Positions 1 through 7,853 of a DNA stretch of 64,000 nt are shown in pieces. This stretch comes from K23-9 sp964460665. Lineage in GTDB: Bacteria > Planctomycetota > Planctomycetia > Pirellulales > Pirellulaceae. The notes beneath the pieces are model-generated. The model was not told where the DNA came from. It worked only from the letters and a program-made list of their open reading frames with translations, and searched no databases. Where the stretch lies: NCBI GenBank assembly GCA_964460665.1, contig CAYWSL010000001.1, positions 1 to 64,000 on the forward strand, read 5' to 3'. Position 1 is the first letter of the stretch. Every line of letters starts with the position of its first letter. A program made the translations under genes and the position numbers.

Positions 1-7
1 CCGCCAG

Positions 8-50
8 GGCCGCAACGCAGCCGCCGGATAAAGGCCGCAACGCAGCCGCC
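8..50. repeat. Two tandem copies of a 25-bp GC-rich unit
   Basis: The 18-base core GGCCGCAACGCAGCCGCC occurs at 8-25 and again at 33-50, a period of 25. Fragments of the same unit (CCGCCAG at 1-7 and AAGCCGCC near 58-65) flank them, so the window probably begins inside a short tandem array. I see no gene in 1-195. Function unknown. Confidence 0.6.
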
Positions 51-195
51 CGATAGAAAGCCGCCAGGTGAGATACCCCAAGTCAAGCATGGGGACTTTG
101 CATGGTTCTTCAGACTCACTTGCTGGCGCTGCGTGCTTGTATGACCCGCCTTAGTGGCACAGCGTATGGCTTCGATTTCATTCGCCCGCGATGAA

Positions 196-1347
196 CTACT
201 TCACCGCTAACATTCGCTCGAGTGCGATCAGACTCCACTTGGTGTCTTCTTCGCTGACTTCGATCAAGTTCACGACCTTGCCGTCGCGAAGGTTTTCCAA
301 GGTCCAGCACAGATGCGGCAGATCGATTCGATACATCGTCGCACACATGCACACGACTGGACTTAAGAAGTGAATCTCCTGCTCGGGATGTTCTGCCTTC
401 AGTCGATTGACTAAGTGCAGTTCCGTTCCGATCGCCCACTTCGTTCCTGGTGGGCTGCTTTCGACCGTTTCGATGATCTTACCCGTGCTGCCGGATACGT
501 CCGCCAAGTCGTTCACTTCACGCGGGCACTCGGGATGAACCAAGATCTTGATGCCGGGATGCTGTTTGCGGAAACCTTCTACGTGTTCGGCGCGGAACAT
601 CTGGTGAACACTGCAGTGGCCTTTCCACAAAATCACTTTGCTGTTCTTGATCGAGTGATCGGTTTGGCCGCCCATTTCCAATTGGTATGGATCCCACACC
701 GGCATTTGTTCTTCGGTGATCCCCATCTTTAACGCCGTGTTGCGGCCCAAGTGCTGATCGGGAAAGAAGAAAACTCGTTGACCGCGCTCGAACGCCCATT
801 CCAAAACGGCTTGTGCGTTACTGCTGGTGCAGACAATCCCGCCGTGTTTGCCGCAGAATGCTTTCAGGCTGGCGGCGCTGTTGATGTACGTGACCGGGAT
901 CACTTGATCCATGTCGATCACTTCTGACATGTCTTCCCAAGCCGCTTCGACTTGTTTGATTCCAGCCATGTCGGCCATCGAACACCCGGCTGCCATGTCG
1001 GGCAAAATTACGGTCACTCGGCGACCGTCGCGCTGTTCAAGCTTTTCGGGGCGGTTCGCCAAGATGTCGGCGGTCTCGGCCATGAAGTGCACGCCGCAGA
1101 ACACGATCGTCTTGCATGCCGAACTATCTGCGGCCATCTGGCTAAGTTTGTAGCTGTCGCCGCGCAAGTCAGAGTGGGCGATCACTTCGTCTTGTTGATA
1201 GTGATGCCCCAGGATCAGCAGTTCGTCGCCAAGTTCTTTGCGCACCGCATCGATGCGCGCTTCCAGTTCCGCCCGCTCGATCTTCTTGTAGGGATCAAGG
1301 GGATGGATGGGTTCGGCCTGGGCAGTTGCGATTTGGTCCGTGCTCAA
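196..1347 (-). CDS. nadA: Quinolinate synthase NadA
   Basis: NadA condenses iminoaspartate with dihydroxyacetone phosphate to quinolinate in cytosolic de novo NAD synthesis, using a [4Fe-4S] cluster. The 383-aa product has the family features: LILGHHYQQDE near residue 45, the cluster cysteine contexts AAGCSMAD (C122), KGHCSVH (C245) and VVCMCATM (C333/C335), and HPECPREV near 271. Length fits the family. The start is a TTG at 1345-1347 preceded by GAAGGA eight bases upstream, which supports the non-ATG start. It is the last gene of a probable minus-strand operon, 38 nt after the preceding unknown gene. No nadB or nadC is visible nearby. Identity is secure; assignment of the exact cluster ligands is from family knowledge. 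Confidence 0.95.
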   Translation of the reverse strand: MSTDQIATAQAEPIHPLDPYKKIERAELEARIDAVRKELGDELLILGHHYQQDEVIAHSDLRGDSYKLSQMAADSSACKTIVFCGVHFMAETADILANRPEKLEQRDGRRVTVILPDMAAGCSMADMAGIKQVEAAWEDMSEVIDMDQVIPVTYINSAASLKAFCGKHGGIVCTSSNAQAVLEWAFERGQRVFFFPDQHLGRNTALKMGITEEQMPVWDPYQLEMGGQTDHSIKNSKVILWKGHCSVHQMFRAEHVEGFRKQHPGIKILVHPECPREVNDLADVSGSTGKIIETVESSPPGTKWAIGTELHLVNRLKAEHPEQEIHFLSPVVCMCATMYRIDLPHLCWTLENLRDGKVVNLIEVSEEDTKWSLIALERMLAVK

Positions 1348-1385
1348 GACAGGGTTCCTTCAAAGAGAATTTCGTAGCGTCATGA

Positions 1386-2642
1386 TTATACCGACTGGTG
1401 GTCGTTTCGCGCAGGCTCCAGCACCGCGTCGATCGGCCAATCACACAAGCCTTTTATCGACTCTGCATCCGCACTGCTGGCCACAAACACGCGAACATCG
1501 TTCGGATTTAGCTGATCTAAGTGAACATCGCCGGGGCTGCGCCACTCGCGTTCGGCGGTCCAGTCATACGTTTTCCCAGACGATTGGAAGCGAAATTGTT
1601 CCTCGGGATTTAGCTCGTCTCGGCTGGACGCTTCGCCGTAAATCACGCTCTGAATCCCCAGGTCGGCGGCGGCACTGCGCCGAATCGCAATCCCGTAAGG
1701 CTCGTAGTCCCAGCGGCGAAGATGTGGTCGGTAGCATCGCGAGAGTAGCAAATCGGCAAGCGGAGCAGCCGAAAAACAAACCACTGGCCAGCGCTTTGCC
1801 GACGCGATTGCGCTGGCGATTAACTTCCTGCTACGCAAGATTCGTACAACGGTATCGACTGGTTGACGCTGTGGTGAATCGGTGCCCAGCAGCAGCGAGT
1901 CTTGGTACTGGTGATCCGTTTCACCCGGCCATGGTCCCTGGCAACCTCGCGTGCAGTGGACCAGCCACTGATCATCACTATGAATCCAGTTCAGGTCGGA
2001 GCACGGAACGATTTTCTGCTTGTTTGCTGCGGGCGTGCTGTTTGATTCGCCAACCCAGGACGTATCCAGCCAGCCAACGGCGCCGTCGGCGACCAGTTCC
2101 CTGCCATCACACTTTGGCAGTCGAGTAATCGCGACGCGCGTGCTGGCATCGCCGCGCCGACGAATCCGCTCGCGAAGACAACTGGCGATGTTGCCCTTTT
2201 GCCGAACGTAGACCGCGTCAACACGGTCGCCCAAGTGAACGACGACCTCGTCGCGAGACAGCGATGTTTTGATCACAACATCCGGCGAGATTTTTGGCGC
2301 CGAATCGCCGACTTGAACACGCACCACCGAAACACCAAACAACTCGGCTGCCCGGCAGGCCCACGGTTCTATCGCCGATCCAGTTGCCACCAACAACACG
2401 GCACTGCGACTGCGACATTCCAACAAGCAATGACTGACAAAGCGACAGACATCGCGATGCAGCCCAGGATCGTCTCCCAGCCGACTGCTGGTCATCGTCA
2501 CCCAAGGCAGGTTCACCAAAGCAGTGTTGTCTAAAAGGCAACTCTCCGCAGGGACATGCAGAGTGTTGGCCGCTTGGCCGATGCACAATTCGGCTCGATC
2601 AACTAGTTTTCCGGTGACCGATTCGAGTGCTGCCCTGCCCAT
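1386..2642 (-). CDS. Conserved-looking protein of unknown function
   Basis: I do not recognise this family with certainty. The 418-aa product (ATG at 2640-2642; a GTG one codon earlier is also possible) lacks a signal peptide and membrane segments, so it is probably cytosolic. Residues about 85-115 look like a Rossmann-type beta-alpha-beta element (LLVATGSAIEPWA then RAAELFGVSVVRVQV). The C-terminal third carries TYDWTAEREWRSPGDVHL, reminiscent of the E-x-EWR box seen in several poorly characterised proteins such as DUF2971/Abi-like ones; this similarity is weak and may be coincidental. Cysteines are scattered and include CTRGC near residue 235. It begins 12 nt after the upstream hydrolase-like gene and ends 38 nt before nadA, so the three are likely co-transcribed. 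Confidence 0.75.
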   Translation of the reverse strand: MGRAALESVTGKLVDRAELCIGQAANTLHVPAESCLLDNTALVNLPWVTMTSSRLGDDPGLHRDVCRFVSHCLLECRSRSAVLLVATGSAIEPWACRAAELFGVSVVRVQVGDSAPKISPDVVIKTSLSRDEVVVHLGDRVDAVYVRQKGNIASCLRERIRRRGDASTRVAITRLPKCDGRELVADGAVGWLDTSWVGESNSTPAANKQKIVPCSDLNWIHSDDQWLVHCTRGCQGPWPGETDHQYQDSLLLGTDSPQRQPVDTVVRILRSRKLIASAIASAKRWPVVCFSAAPLADLLLSRCYRPHLRRWDYEPYGIAIRRSAAADLGIQSVIYGEASSRDELNPEEQFRFQSSGKTYDWTAEREWRSPGDVHLDQLNPNDVRVFVASSADAESIKGLCDWPIDAVLEPARNDHQSV

Positions 2643-2654
2643 CACACGCTTTGC

Positions 2655-3629
2655 CTAACGCTCGACCCATGGGTTTTCTTCTTCAGAAATATTGACTTGG
2701 GACGTGACGAATTTCACGACCGAAGAAATCACTTCAGGTGCCAGCGCCAATCGCGGACCACTTAGCGAAGACTTGGTAACGGTCATCTCAAGCCCCTTGG
2801 GCTTGTCGCGGACCGACTGAGCTTTCTTCTTAACTGTTTCGACGCGTTTGTAGATCCGCTCTGCCTCTTTGGCTTCGGGGCTACCGCGACCAACGACCAG
2901 CATCATTGGCATGGAAAGAATGGGAGCAGTAAGAGCCTGGTCGAACGCCACGCCTTTGAATGTTTTCTTAGGCGAAATCAATACCATCGCTTTGACATCT
3001 TGGCCGCGTTTCTTGGCGCCGATCTGAGCGTACGTCCAGTCGCGGGCCGCCCAGTGAGCGCCCATGACGCAGCCTTCTCGCACACCGATCACAACCAACG
3101 CATTCAGGTTCAATTTCTTGTCGTTGTTTTCTTCCTTCAAGAAACGCTTGGCCTGTTCCATGTCCTGCGAGACGATGGATTCGATATCTCGCTTGTTCAT
3201 CATTTTCCGATTGAACTGTTTGGTAGTCCCTTTCATGTCTTTGTATTCGCTACTACCACCGTGCCCGCGATAGTCAGGGACCAAGACAGCACAACCGGCG
3301 TCACTAAGCGCCCTGACGAGCGCGCCGTAGGGGCTCGCCTGTCCGTTCCATTCATGAACCAACAAGACAGTTGGAGCTTCTTTGCCTTTGTTGGATGCTT
3401 GGTAAAACGCGCGAAGCACGACGCCGTCTTTCGTCTTCAGCGTGACAGCGCGAAGCTTTGGCTTTTCATCTTTCTCCGCAGCCTCTTTCTTCTTTGCAGT
3501 TTGTCCCGACGCGGGAGATGACAGCACGATCGCAGCGACTGCCATCAAGCATAAGTACAACAGCCCCAGTGCAAAACGATGCATTTGTCGTCGATCTGTT
3601 TGAACTTTGGTGGTCGCTGTCAGCGTCAT
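2655..3629 (-). CDS. Secreted alpha/beta-hydrolase-fold protein lacking the catalytic serine
   Basis: The 324-aa product has an N-terminal hydrophobic signal (residues 17-43, plausible cleavage after SPASGQ) followed by a lysine-rich linker. The alpha/beta-hydrolase core includes TVLLVHEWNGQ (about 87-97), PDYRGHGGSS (about 118-127) and the nucleophile-elbow strand ALVVIGVREG (about 177-186). In active members the elbow reads GxSxG; here it is G-V-R-E-G, with Arg184 at the serine position, checked at codon level (GGT GTG CGA GAA GGC). The usual Asp and His positions also look absent (MLVVGRGSP; no clear late His). Known family role: ester or dienelactone hydrolysis. Inference: a binding or structural role instead. 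The start is supported by GGGAG six bases before the ATG. First gene of a likely operon with the unknown protein and nadA. Confidence 0.85.
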   Translation of the reverse strand: MTLTATTKVQTDRRQMHRFALGLLYLCLMAVAAIVLSSPASGQTAKKKEAAEKDEKPKLRAVTLKTKDGVVLRAFYQASNKGKEAPTVLLVHEWNGQASPYGALVRALSDAGCAVLVPDYRGHGGSSEYKDMKGTTKQFNRKMMNKRDIESIVSQDMEQAKRFLKEENNDKKLNLNALVVIGVREGCVMGAHWAARDWTYAQIGAKKRGQDVKAMVLISPKKTFKGVAFDQALTAPILSMPMMLVVGRGSPEAKEAERIYKRVETVKKKAQSVRDKPKGLEMTVTKSSLSGPRLALAPEVISSVVKFVTSQVNISEEENPWVER

Positions 3630-3950
3630 GAACTACTCCCGAAAATCTGTGCGTCGTGATTAATCTTTGGTCAACGGCATCGGTGAAAGCCACTTGCGTG
3701 AAACATTACCACCGGTCTAACCAACTCCTATTATGGCAGATCGCGTCGTCGATGCATGCATTGATCCCGTTCAATCGCGATAATTCGCTCTAGGAATTCT
3801 TGCGAGACGGTCGCCTTACGGTGGTATTCTGCTGAGGATTGGCTGCGGCCATCCTGCTTTGGCGTTCCAAACGGATGTCAGCCTCGAATTCGACACTTGG
3901 CCTCAGCTACGCGTTCAGCAGATCCTCGCTACGCGTTCAGCAGATCCTCG
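3630..3950. other. Intergenic region with a short tandem repeat
   Basis: This 321-bp gap lies upstream of the hydrolase-like gene and downstream of the PfpI gene, both on the minus strand. It should hold the promoter of the hydrolase-nadA operon, but I could not place -35/-10 boxes with confidence. Its right end holds two extra copies of the PfpI gene's 3' terminus. No other gene is seen. Confidence 0.5.
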
Positions 3951-3967
3951 CTACGCGTTCAGCAGAT
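3906..3967. repeat. 22-bp tandem repeat duplicating the 3' end of the PfpI gene
   Basis: The unit GCTACGCGTTCAGCAGATCC(TC) occurs at 3906-3927 and 3928-3949, then a partial copy at 3950-3967 forms the real end of the PfpI coding sequence (codons for DLLNA and the stop). The two extra copies lie outside the gene, after its stop codon. This looks like slippage duplication of a gene terminus. Confidence 0.85.
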
Positions 3968-4526
3968 CAATGAACGCTCGCATCCAAGCGGGGTGAGCGG
4001 GCCAGGCCGGCGCGGTCACCAGGTTTCCTTGCACGTGAGCAGAATCCATTGTCGCGGCCGGCTCCACGTAGCTTCCGCCACTCAAGCTGACTTCAAAACT
4101 GACAGCCGGATAACAACTGCACTCGCGATTCGTTAGCGCACCCGCGGCGGCCAAGATTTGTGGCCCGTGACAGATCGCAGCGATGGGCTTTTTGGCCGTA
4201 TCGAATTCCTTCACAATCTCCAGAACTCGCGCATTCAAACGCAGGTACTCAGGAGCCCGGCCACCAGGAATAACCAAGGCGTCGTAGTCAGCGGTTTTGA
4301 CTGACGCAAAGTCAGCATTGATCGCGAACCGGTGGCCTGGTTTTTCGCTGTAAGTTTGGTCGCCTTCGAAGTCGTGGATAGCCGTCGCAACCGAGTCACC
4401 GGCTGATTTGTCTGGGCAAACTGTGTCGACTTGGTGGCCAAACGTCAAAAGGATCTGAAAAGGCACCATTGCTTCGTAGTCTTCCACAAAGTCACCTACT
4501 AACATCAGGATCTTTTTCTGGGACAT
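3951..4526 (-). CDS. DJ-1/PfpI family protein (protease/deglycase-like)
   Basis: The 191-aa product begins MSQKKILMLVGDFVEDYE, a typical PfpI/DJ-1 start. It has YDALVIPGGRAPEYLR (about 75-90) and the nucleophile elbow AAICHGPQILAAAG (about 113-126), with the conserved Cys followed by His-Gly. Members act as cytosolic glyoxalases/deglycases, chaperones or peptidases; which applies here cannot be told from sequence. A longer reading frame reaches 4655, but the ATG at 4524-4526 has GGAG about eight bases upstream and matches the family N-terminus, while the extra 43 residues do not resemble the fold. The gene stands alone, divergent from the propeller-protein gene, and its 3' terminus has been duplicated downstream. 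Confidence 0.9.
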   Translation of the reverse strand: MSQKKILMLVGDFVEDYEAMVPFQILLTFGHQVDTVCPDKSAGDSVATAIHDFEGDQTYSEKPGHRFAINADFASVKTADYDALVIPGGRAPEYLRLNARVLEIVKEFDTAKKPIAAICHGPQILAAAGALTNRECSCYPAVSFEVSLSGGSYVEPAATMDSAHVQGNLVTAPAWPAHPAWMRAFIDLLNA

Positions 4527-4851
4527 GCTCGGTTCTCCGATTTTTGGGGGGATTAGGTGGGGGGAGCAGCCAGCTCTGAGGGCCGGATGACAGGTGTTTC
4601 GCAGTAATCCGCGGCGAAAGGCGAACCCCCGCCGATTGGATTCAAAGGGCCGCAATGCTTGTAAGTGCTATGAACGTCACTACGGTCATGTCCGATTCAG
4701 CCGGATTCGTCAATGGACCACAAACAGTTCGCCGTCTTTGTGTCGTTAGAGTAGGATAGAGGTAGGCTTCGGCGGCCCGTTTGGGAAGCCGCTTTTCGCC
4801 AACTCAGACGATTTTTCTCTGCACGTAATCTTTCGCTGAAACACGATACCT
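4527..4851. other. Divergent intergenic region
   Basis: This 325-bp gap separates the PfpI gene (minus) and the propeller-protein gene (plus) and must hold both promoters. I see no convincing -35/-10 pair, hairpin or small gene. The GGAG ribosome binding site of the PfpI gene is at about 4534-4537 on the minus strand. Confidence 0.4.
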
Positions 4852-6684
4852 ATGATTCGTTTGCACTCGACACTGTCTTGCCTATCGCTCGGCTGCCTAA
4901 CACTTTTCGTGGCCTTCACTGCGTCACCATCGAACGCTGCTGAAACCATGCCGCCTCAGGTCGCCTCGCAACTGGGTCTGGAACAAGCTTGGTACCGTCA
5001 GATGAGCGTACCGGCCGGAGCTCAGTCGATCGTTCATCAGCAGATCTATGTGCACGTCGAAAATCCTCGCGAGTTCGTTGAAGTCGTTGGATCGGCTGGA
5101 TCTACAACGAAGGGAGGATCCACAACGAAGGCTGCCGGGTCGACAATGAAGGCTGATGGATCCACAACGAAAGCTGCCGGGTCGACAATGAAGGCTGATG
5201 GATCCACAACGAAAGCTGCCGGGTCCACAATGAAGGCTGATGGTTCCACAACGAAGGCTGCCGGTTCCACAATGAAGTCTGGTGGCCAAATGATGGGCGA
5301 GACCATTTTCGCTCGAATCCCCACCGACCGAGTTGGTCGCAACGGCCTGGAGATTGGCAAGGACGAAGCCGAGCGACTGGCGCGAAACGAAATCCGTCGC
5401 CTGAAGTACCGCGGTTTCAATGCCAAGATTACTTCACGCAAGGTTCCGCGTATTCGACTGTACACGCTGGGTGACGACGGCACAGTTGATTGTCGCGACG
5501 CCGAATCTGGCGAACCTGTCTGGATCGCACGTGTTGGTGACCGACGTTTGGGCTATGGCCACTTGGGTATCAACAATCAGTTCGTCAGCGTCATCAACGG
5601 TGGCAATCTTATCAAGCTGGATGCTGCCAACGGTCAAGAGATCGAAGCGTTGCGAACAACAAGTATGCCACTTTTTGGCGCCGTCCATGCAGGACGGTAT
5701 TCGCTGTTGGCAACAATCCGTAGCGGAGTCGAGGCGTACCCATTGTTCGAGACAACTGACCCTCCGTTCATGGAAATCGTCGAAGGCATCGCGTTGGCAC
5801 CACCTGCCAAGTCGCCATCATCCAGCCAAGTTGCTTGGGGCACTGACAAAGGTTTTGTGTATGTGATGGAAGCGGCCGGCACGCCTTCGGTCACGTTCCG
5901 GCTAAACACCGACGGTATCGTCAAAGGCCGGATTGCACCTGCTACGGATAATCGCTTCTTCTTCGGTAGCAGCAATGGCCAAGCGTATGGGTTGTGGGCA
6001 ACGCGAACCGGACGGGTAATGTGGAGCAAGCCGTACGGCGAGCCCTTCTACAACGCGCCACTGGTTATCGACGATCAGGTCCTGATGCGATCGACCTACG
6101 GAAATCTGTACTCCTTGGACGCCAAGAACGGCATCATGACATGGAACGATACCATTCCTAATGTGGACGAACTGATCGGAGCGTTTGACGGAAAACTGTT
6201 CGTGCGATTGCTCTCTGGTGGAATGTCTGTCATCGACCTGGAAGCAGGGAAAACCATTAAAACAATGAACGAAATCCAGCCACGACGTTTGCTAGTCAAC
6301 AGCCAGACCAACAGGCTTTACTTGGTAGGGAAAACGGGATCGGTACAGTGCTTGCGACCTATTGATGCCACGCTTCCTGAGTTCAATGCATCCAACAAAC
6401 GCACCGCTACCGATGAACCAATCGGTGCCGAGAAAATGATGATGAAAGAACCTGTTGGTTCGGCACCAACCGAAACCGCTCCAGTTGCAGACCCGTTTGC
6501 CAACGGCGGAGGTGGCGATCCATTTGCAGGTGGCGGCGCAGCTTCCGATCCGTTTGCAGCAGGCGGAGGTGATCCGTTTGGCGCTGGAGGTGGCGGAGAC
6601 GCGATGGCTGACGACCCGTTTGCTGCCGGCGCAGATACCGGCGGAGCGAACGCGGATCCATTTGCCGATCCATTCGGTAACTAA
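4852..6684 (+). CDS. Secreted PQQ/BamB-like beta-propeller protein with internal repeat
   Basis: The 610-aa product has a signal peptide (residues 1-29, cleavage near PSNAAE). Residues about 83-143 form a low-complexity tract of GSTTKAA/GSTMKAD heptad pairs. From about 190 to 510 there are repeated PQQ/WD-like blades, for example LYTLGDDGTVDCRDAESGEP, LIKLDAANGQEIEAL and NLYSLDAKNGIMTW, as in BamB-like propellers. The C-terminus (about 540-610) is Gly/Asp/Pro/Phe-rich with repeated DPFA and DPFG. Such propellers usually act as extracytoplasmic scaffolds or in outer-membrane assembly; no enzymatic residues are evident. ATG at 4852 without a strong Shine-Dalgarno. The gene ends 9 bp from the convergent regulator gene. 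Function beyond the fold is not assignable. Confidence 0.85.
   Translation: MIRLHSTLSCLSLGCLTLFVAFTASPSNAAETMPPQVASQLGLEQAWYRQMSVPAGAQSIVHQQIYVHVENPREFVEVVGSAGSTTKGGSTTKAAGSTMKADGSTTKAAGSTMKADGSTTKAAGSTMKADGSTTKAAGSTMKSGGQMMGETIFARIPTDRVGRNGLEIGKDEAERLARNEIRRLKYRGFNAKITSRKVPRIRLYTLGDDGTVDCRDAESGEPVWIARVGDRRLGYGHLGINNQFVSVINGGNLIKLDAANGQEIEALRTTSMPLFGAVHAGRYSLLATIRSGVEAYPLFETTDPPFMEIVEGIALAPPAKSPSSSQVAWGTDKGFVYVMEAAGTPSVTFRLNTDGIVKGRIAPATDNRFFFGSSNGQAYGLWATRTGRVMWSKPYGEPFYNAPLVIDDQVLMRSTYGNLYSLDAKNGIMTWNDTIPNVDELIGAFDGKLFVRLLSGGMSVIDLEAGKTIKTMNEIQPRRLLVNSQTNRLYLVGKTGSVQCLRPIDATLPEFNASNKRTATDEPIGAEKMMMKEPVGSAPTETAPVADPFANGGGGDPFAGGGAASDPFAAGGGDPFGAGGGGDAMADDPFAAGADTGGANADPFADPFGN
5098..5280 (+). 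repeat. In-frame 42-bp tandem repeats (GSTTKAAGSTMKAD)
   Basis: About four copies of a 42-bp unit encode GSTTKAAGSTMKAD, itself two related 21-bp halves. The central copies differ at only one or a few bases, mostly synonymous, pointing to recent expansion. Every unit is a multiple of three, so copy-number change would alter length without shifting frame. Confidence 0.9.
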
Positions 6685-6693
6685 CTCTGCTGG

Positions 6694-7584
6694 TTAGCGA
6701 TTCACTTGGGATCGCATCACGGTCGCGAACTCAACCAAGTGGTGAAGACTGTCGCAGTGTGCGGTGTACAACAACTTGGGGCGTGTCTGATCACAAAGCC
6801 CTCGACCACCCACAACCAGCACTACATCGTCATCCAACGAATTGGCGAGATCATTCTGAGCGGCGATGAACAGCGAAGCGTTGTCAATGACCGACAAGCT
6901 CATCCAAACCAACGCTGCTTCATAGTCGTGGGCGGCCTGAATAAAACTCCGCATTGGAATGTTGCTGCCAAGACTAATCGCCCGCCAACCCGACTCGCGA
7001 AGTGCTAGGGCGACCATCATCGTTGGCAATTCATACGGATCGCCCGATGGTGCGCCACCAATCGCGATCGGAGCACCAGCGGCAGGCTCGGGAATATCAG
7101 CGCTCAGTTCGTTGATCAGACGCGAGCAAATGCTGCACCCCACTCGCTCTTGGTAGACATCGACCAAATCGTGCTGCCAAGCCTCGCCGATTCCGCTCAT
7201 TGCGTCGGTGATTAAGTGCTCTGCCACCTCAAACGCAGACAACCCTTCCTGCTTTCGCTGCTGAACAATTGCTCGGCACGTTGGCTCGTCGCCAGCAGCC
7301 AGCGCCTCGCGAAAACGTTTCTGATCGGGGTGTTTCGATCCAGGGATACTGGGAGATCGACTGCGAATCAAATCCGGAAGACCCAGCACGCCTGGGTCTT
7401 CCAGTCGACGTTCGGACTCGCTCAGAAAGGACTGCAACGCCTCCAGGCTAATGCGACGGTGTCCCCCCGACGTGCGAAATGTAGGGATGATGCCTCGGTC
7501 ACACCAACGCTTCACCGATGACTCGCTGACCTGCAGCGAATCGGCAATCTGCTTCGGAGAATAATGCGGGGGGTTGGCTGGCAA
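6694..7584 (-). CDS. MerR/CarH-like regulator with degenerate cobalamin-binding domain
   Basis: The 296-aa product has a MerR-type helix-turn-helix (residues 7-50: YSPKQIADSLQVSESSVKRW and the TSGGHRRI wing), a linker, a helical-bundle cap (about 88-162) and a Rossmann-like B12-binding fold (about 170-290, LVVGGRG near 257). CarH/LitR proteins repress light-responsive genes until adenosylcobalamin is photolysed. Two signatures are altered here. The cap motif W-x9-E-H is W136-x9-E146-R147. The axial-ligand motif E/D-x-H-x-x-G reads D182-P-Y184-E-L-P. Both histidines are therefore gone, checked in the codons (CGA and TAT). I infer cobalamin-independent regulation or another ligand. The start is a TTG at 7582-7584 with no clear Shine-Dalgarno, so it is uncertain. 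Divergent from the sigma-factor gene, which it may control. Confidence 0.85.
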   Translation of the reverse strand: MPANPPHYSPKQIADSLQVSESSVKRWCDRGIIPTFRTSGGHRRISLEALQSFLSESERRLEDPGVLGLPDLIRSRSPSIPGSKHPDQKRFREALAAGDEPTCRAIVQQRKQEGLSAFEVAEHLITDAMSGIGEAWQHDLVDVYQERVGCSICSRLINELSADIPEPAAGAPIAIGGAPSGDPYELPTMMVALALRESGWRAISLGSNIPMRSFIQAAHDYEAALVWMSLSVIDNASLFIAAQNDLANSLDDDVVLVVGGRGLCDQTRPKLLYTAHCDSLHHLVEFATVMRSQVNR

Positions 7585-7609
7585 AAAATGGTGTTTGGAT
7601 AGAAGGAGG

Positions 7610-7788
7610 GAACGTTTTTTGCATTCTAGACGTCCATTTGAGGCCGCGTGAATACACTCAATTTAGGCACAAGATAGTTTCAAATAGCGGTTTTTCACAT
7701 AAGAACTAGATTTGGTCGCCTTTTCAAGTTGCTGGGCCGATCTTTCCTCGGTATACCGATATGAACGTTTTGCGATGCTAAAACGTTC
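7610..7788. promoter_or_regulatory. Candidate operator: GAACGTTTT palindrome plus extra half-site
   Basis: A perfect inverted repeat, GAACGTTTT (7763-7771), eight-base spacer, AAAACGTTC (7780-7788), lies between the divergent regulator and sigma-factor genes. A third copy of the same 9-mer is at 7610-7618, close to the regulator start. A separate perfect 12-bp palindrome TCGGTATACCGA is at 7748-7759. Half-site arrangement and location fit MerR/CarH-type autoregulation of both genes, but binding is inference. Confidence 0.5.
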
Positions 7789-7853
7789 TTTTGGGTATTT
7801 GAACCCAGGCGGTGCGATCCCTTGAAGGGTTGCGGTTTCGATTCGATACACCG

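Noticed and set aside
1307..2128. A 273-codon plus-strand frame over the start of nadA and the end of the neighbouring gene
   Set aside because: It crosses two well-supported minus-strand genes and its translation is Arg/Ser/Pro-rich with no recognisable domain.
3761..3787. TTGATC...GATAAT as a promoter in the 3630-3950 gap
   Set aside because: The spacing between boxes is only about 12 bases, too short for a sigma-70 promoter.
5046..5483. Minus-strand frame across the repeat encoding FIVDPAAFVVDPSA units
   Set aside because: It is the mirror of the 42-bp repeat in the plus-strand propeller gene. The repeat keeps several frames open by periodicity; the signal peptide and propeller blades are on the plus strand.
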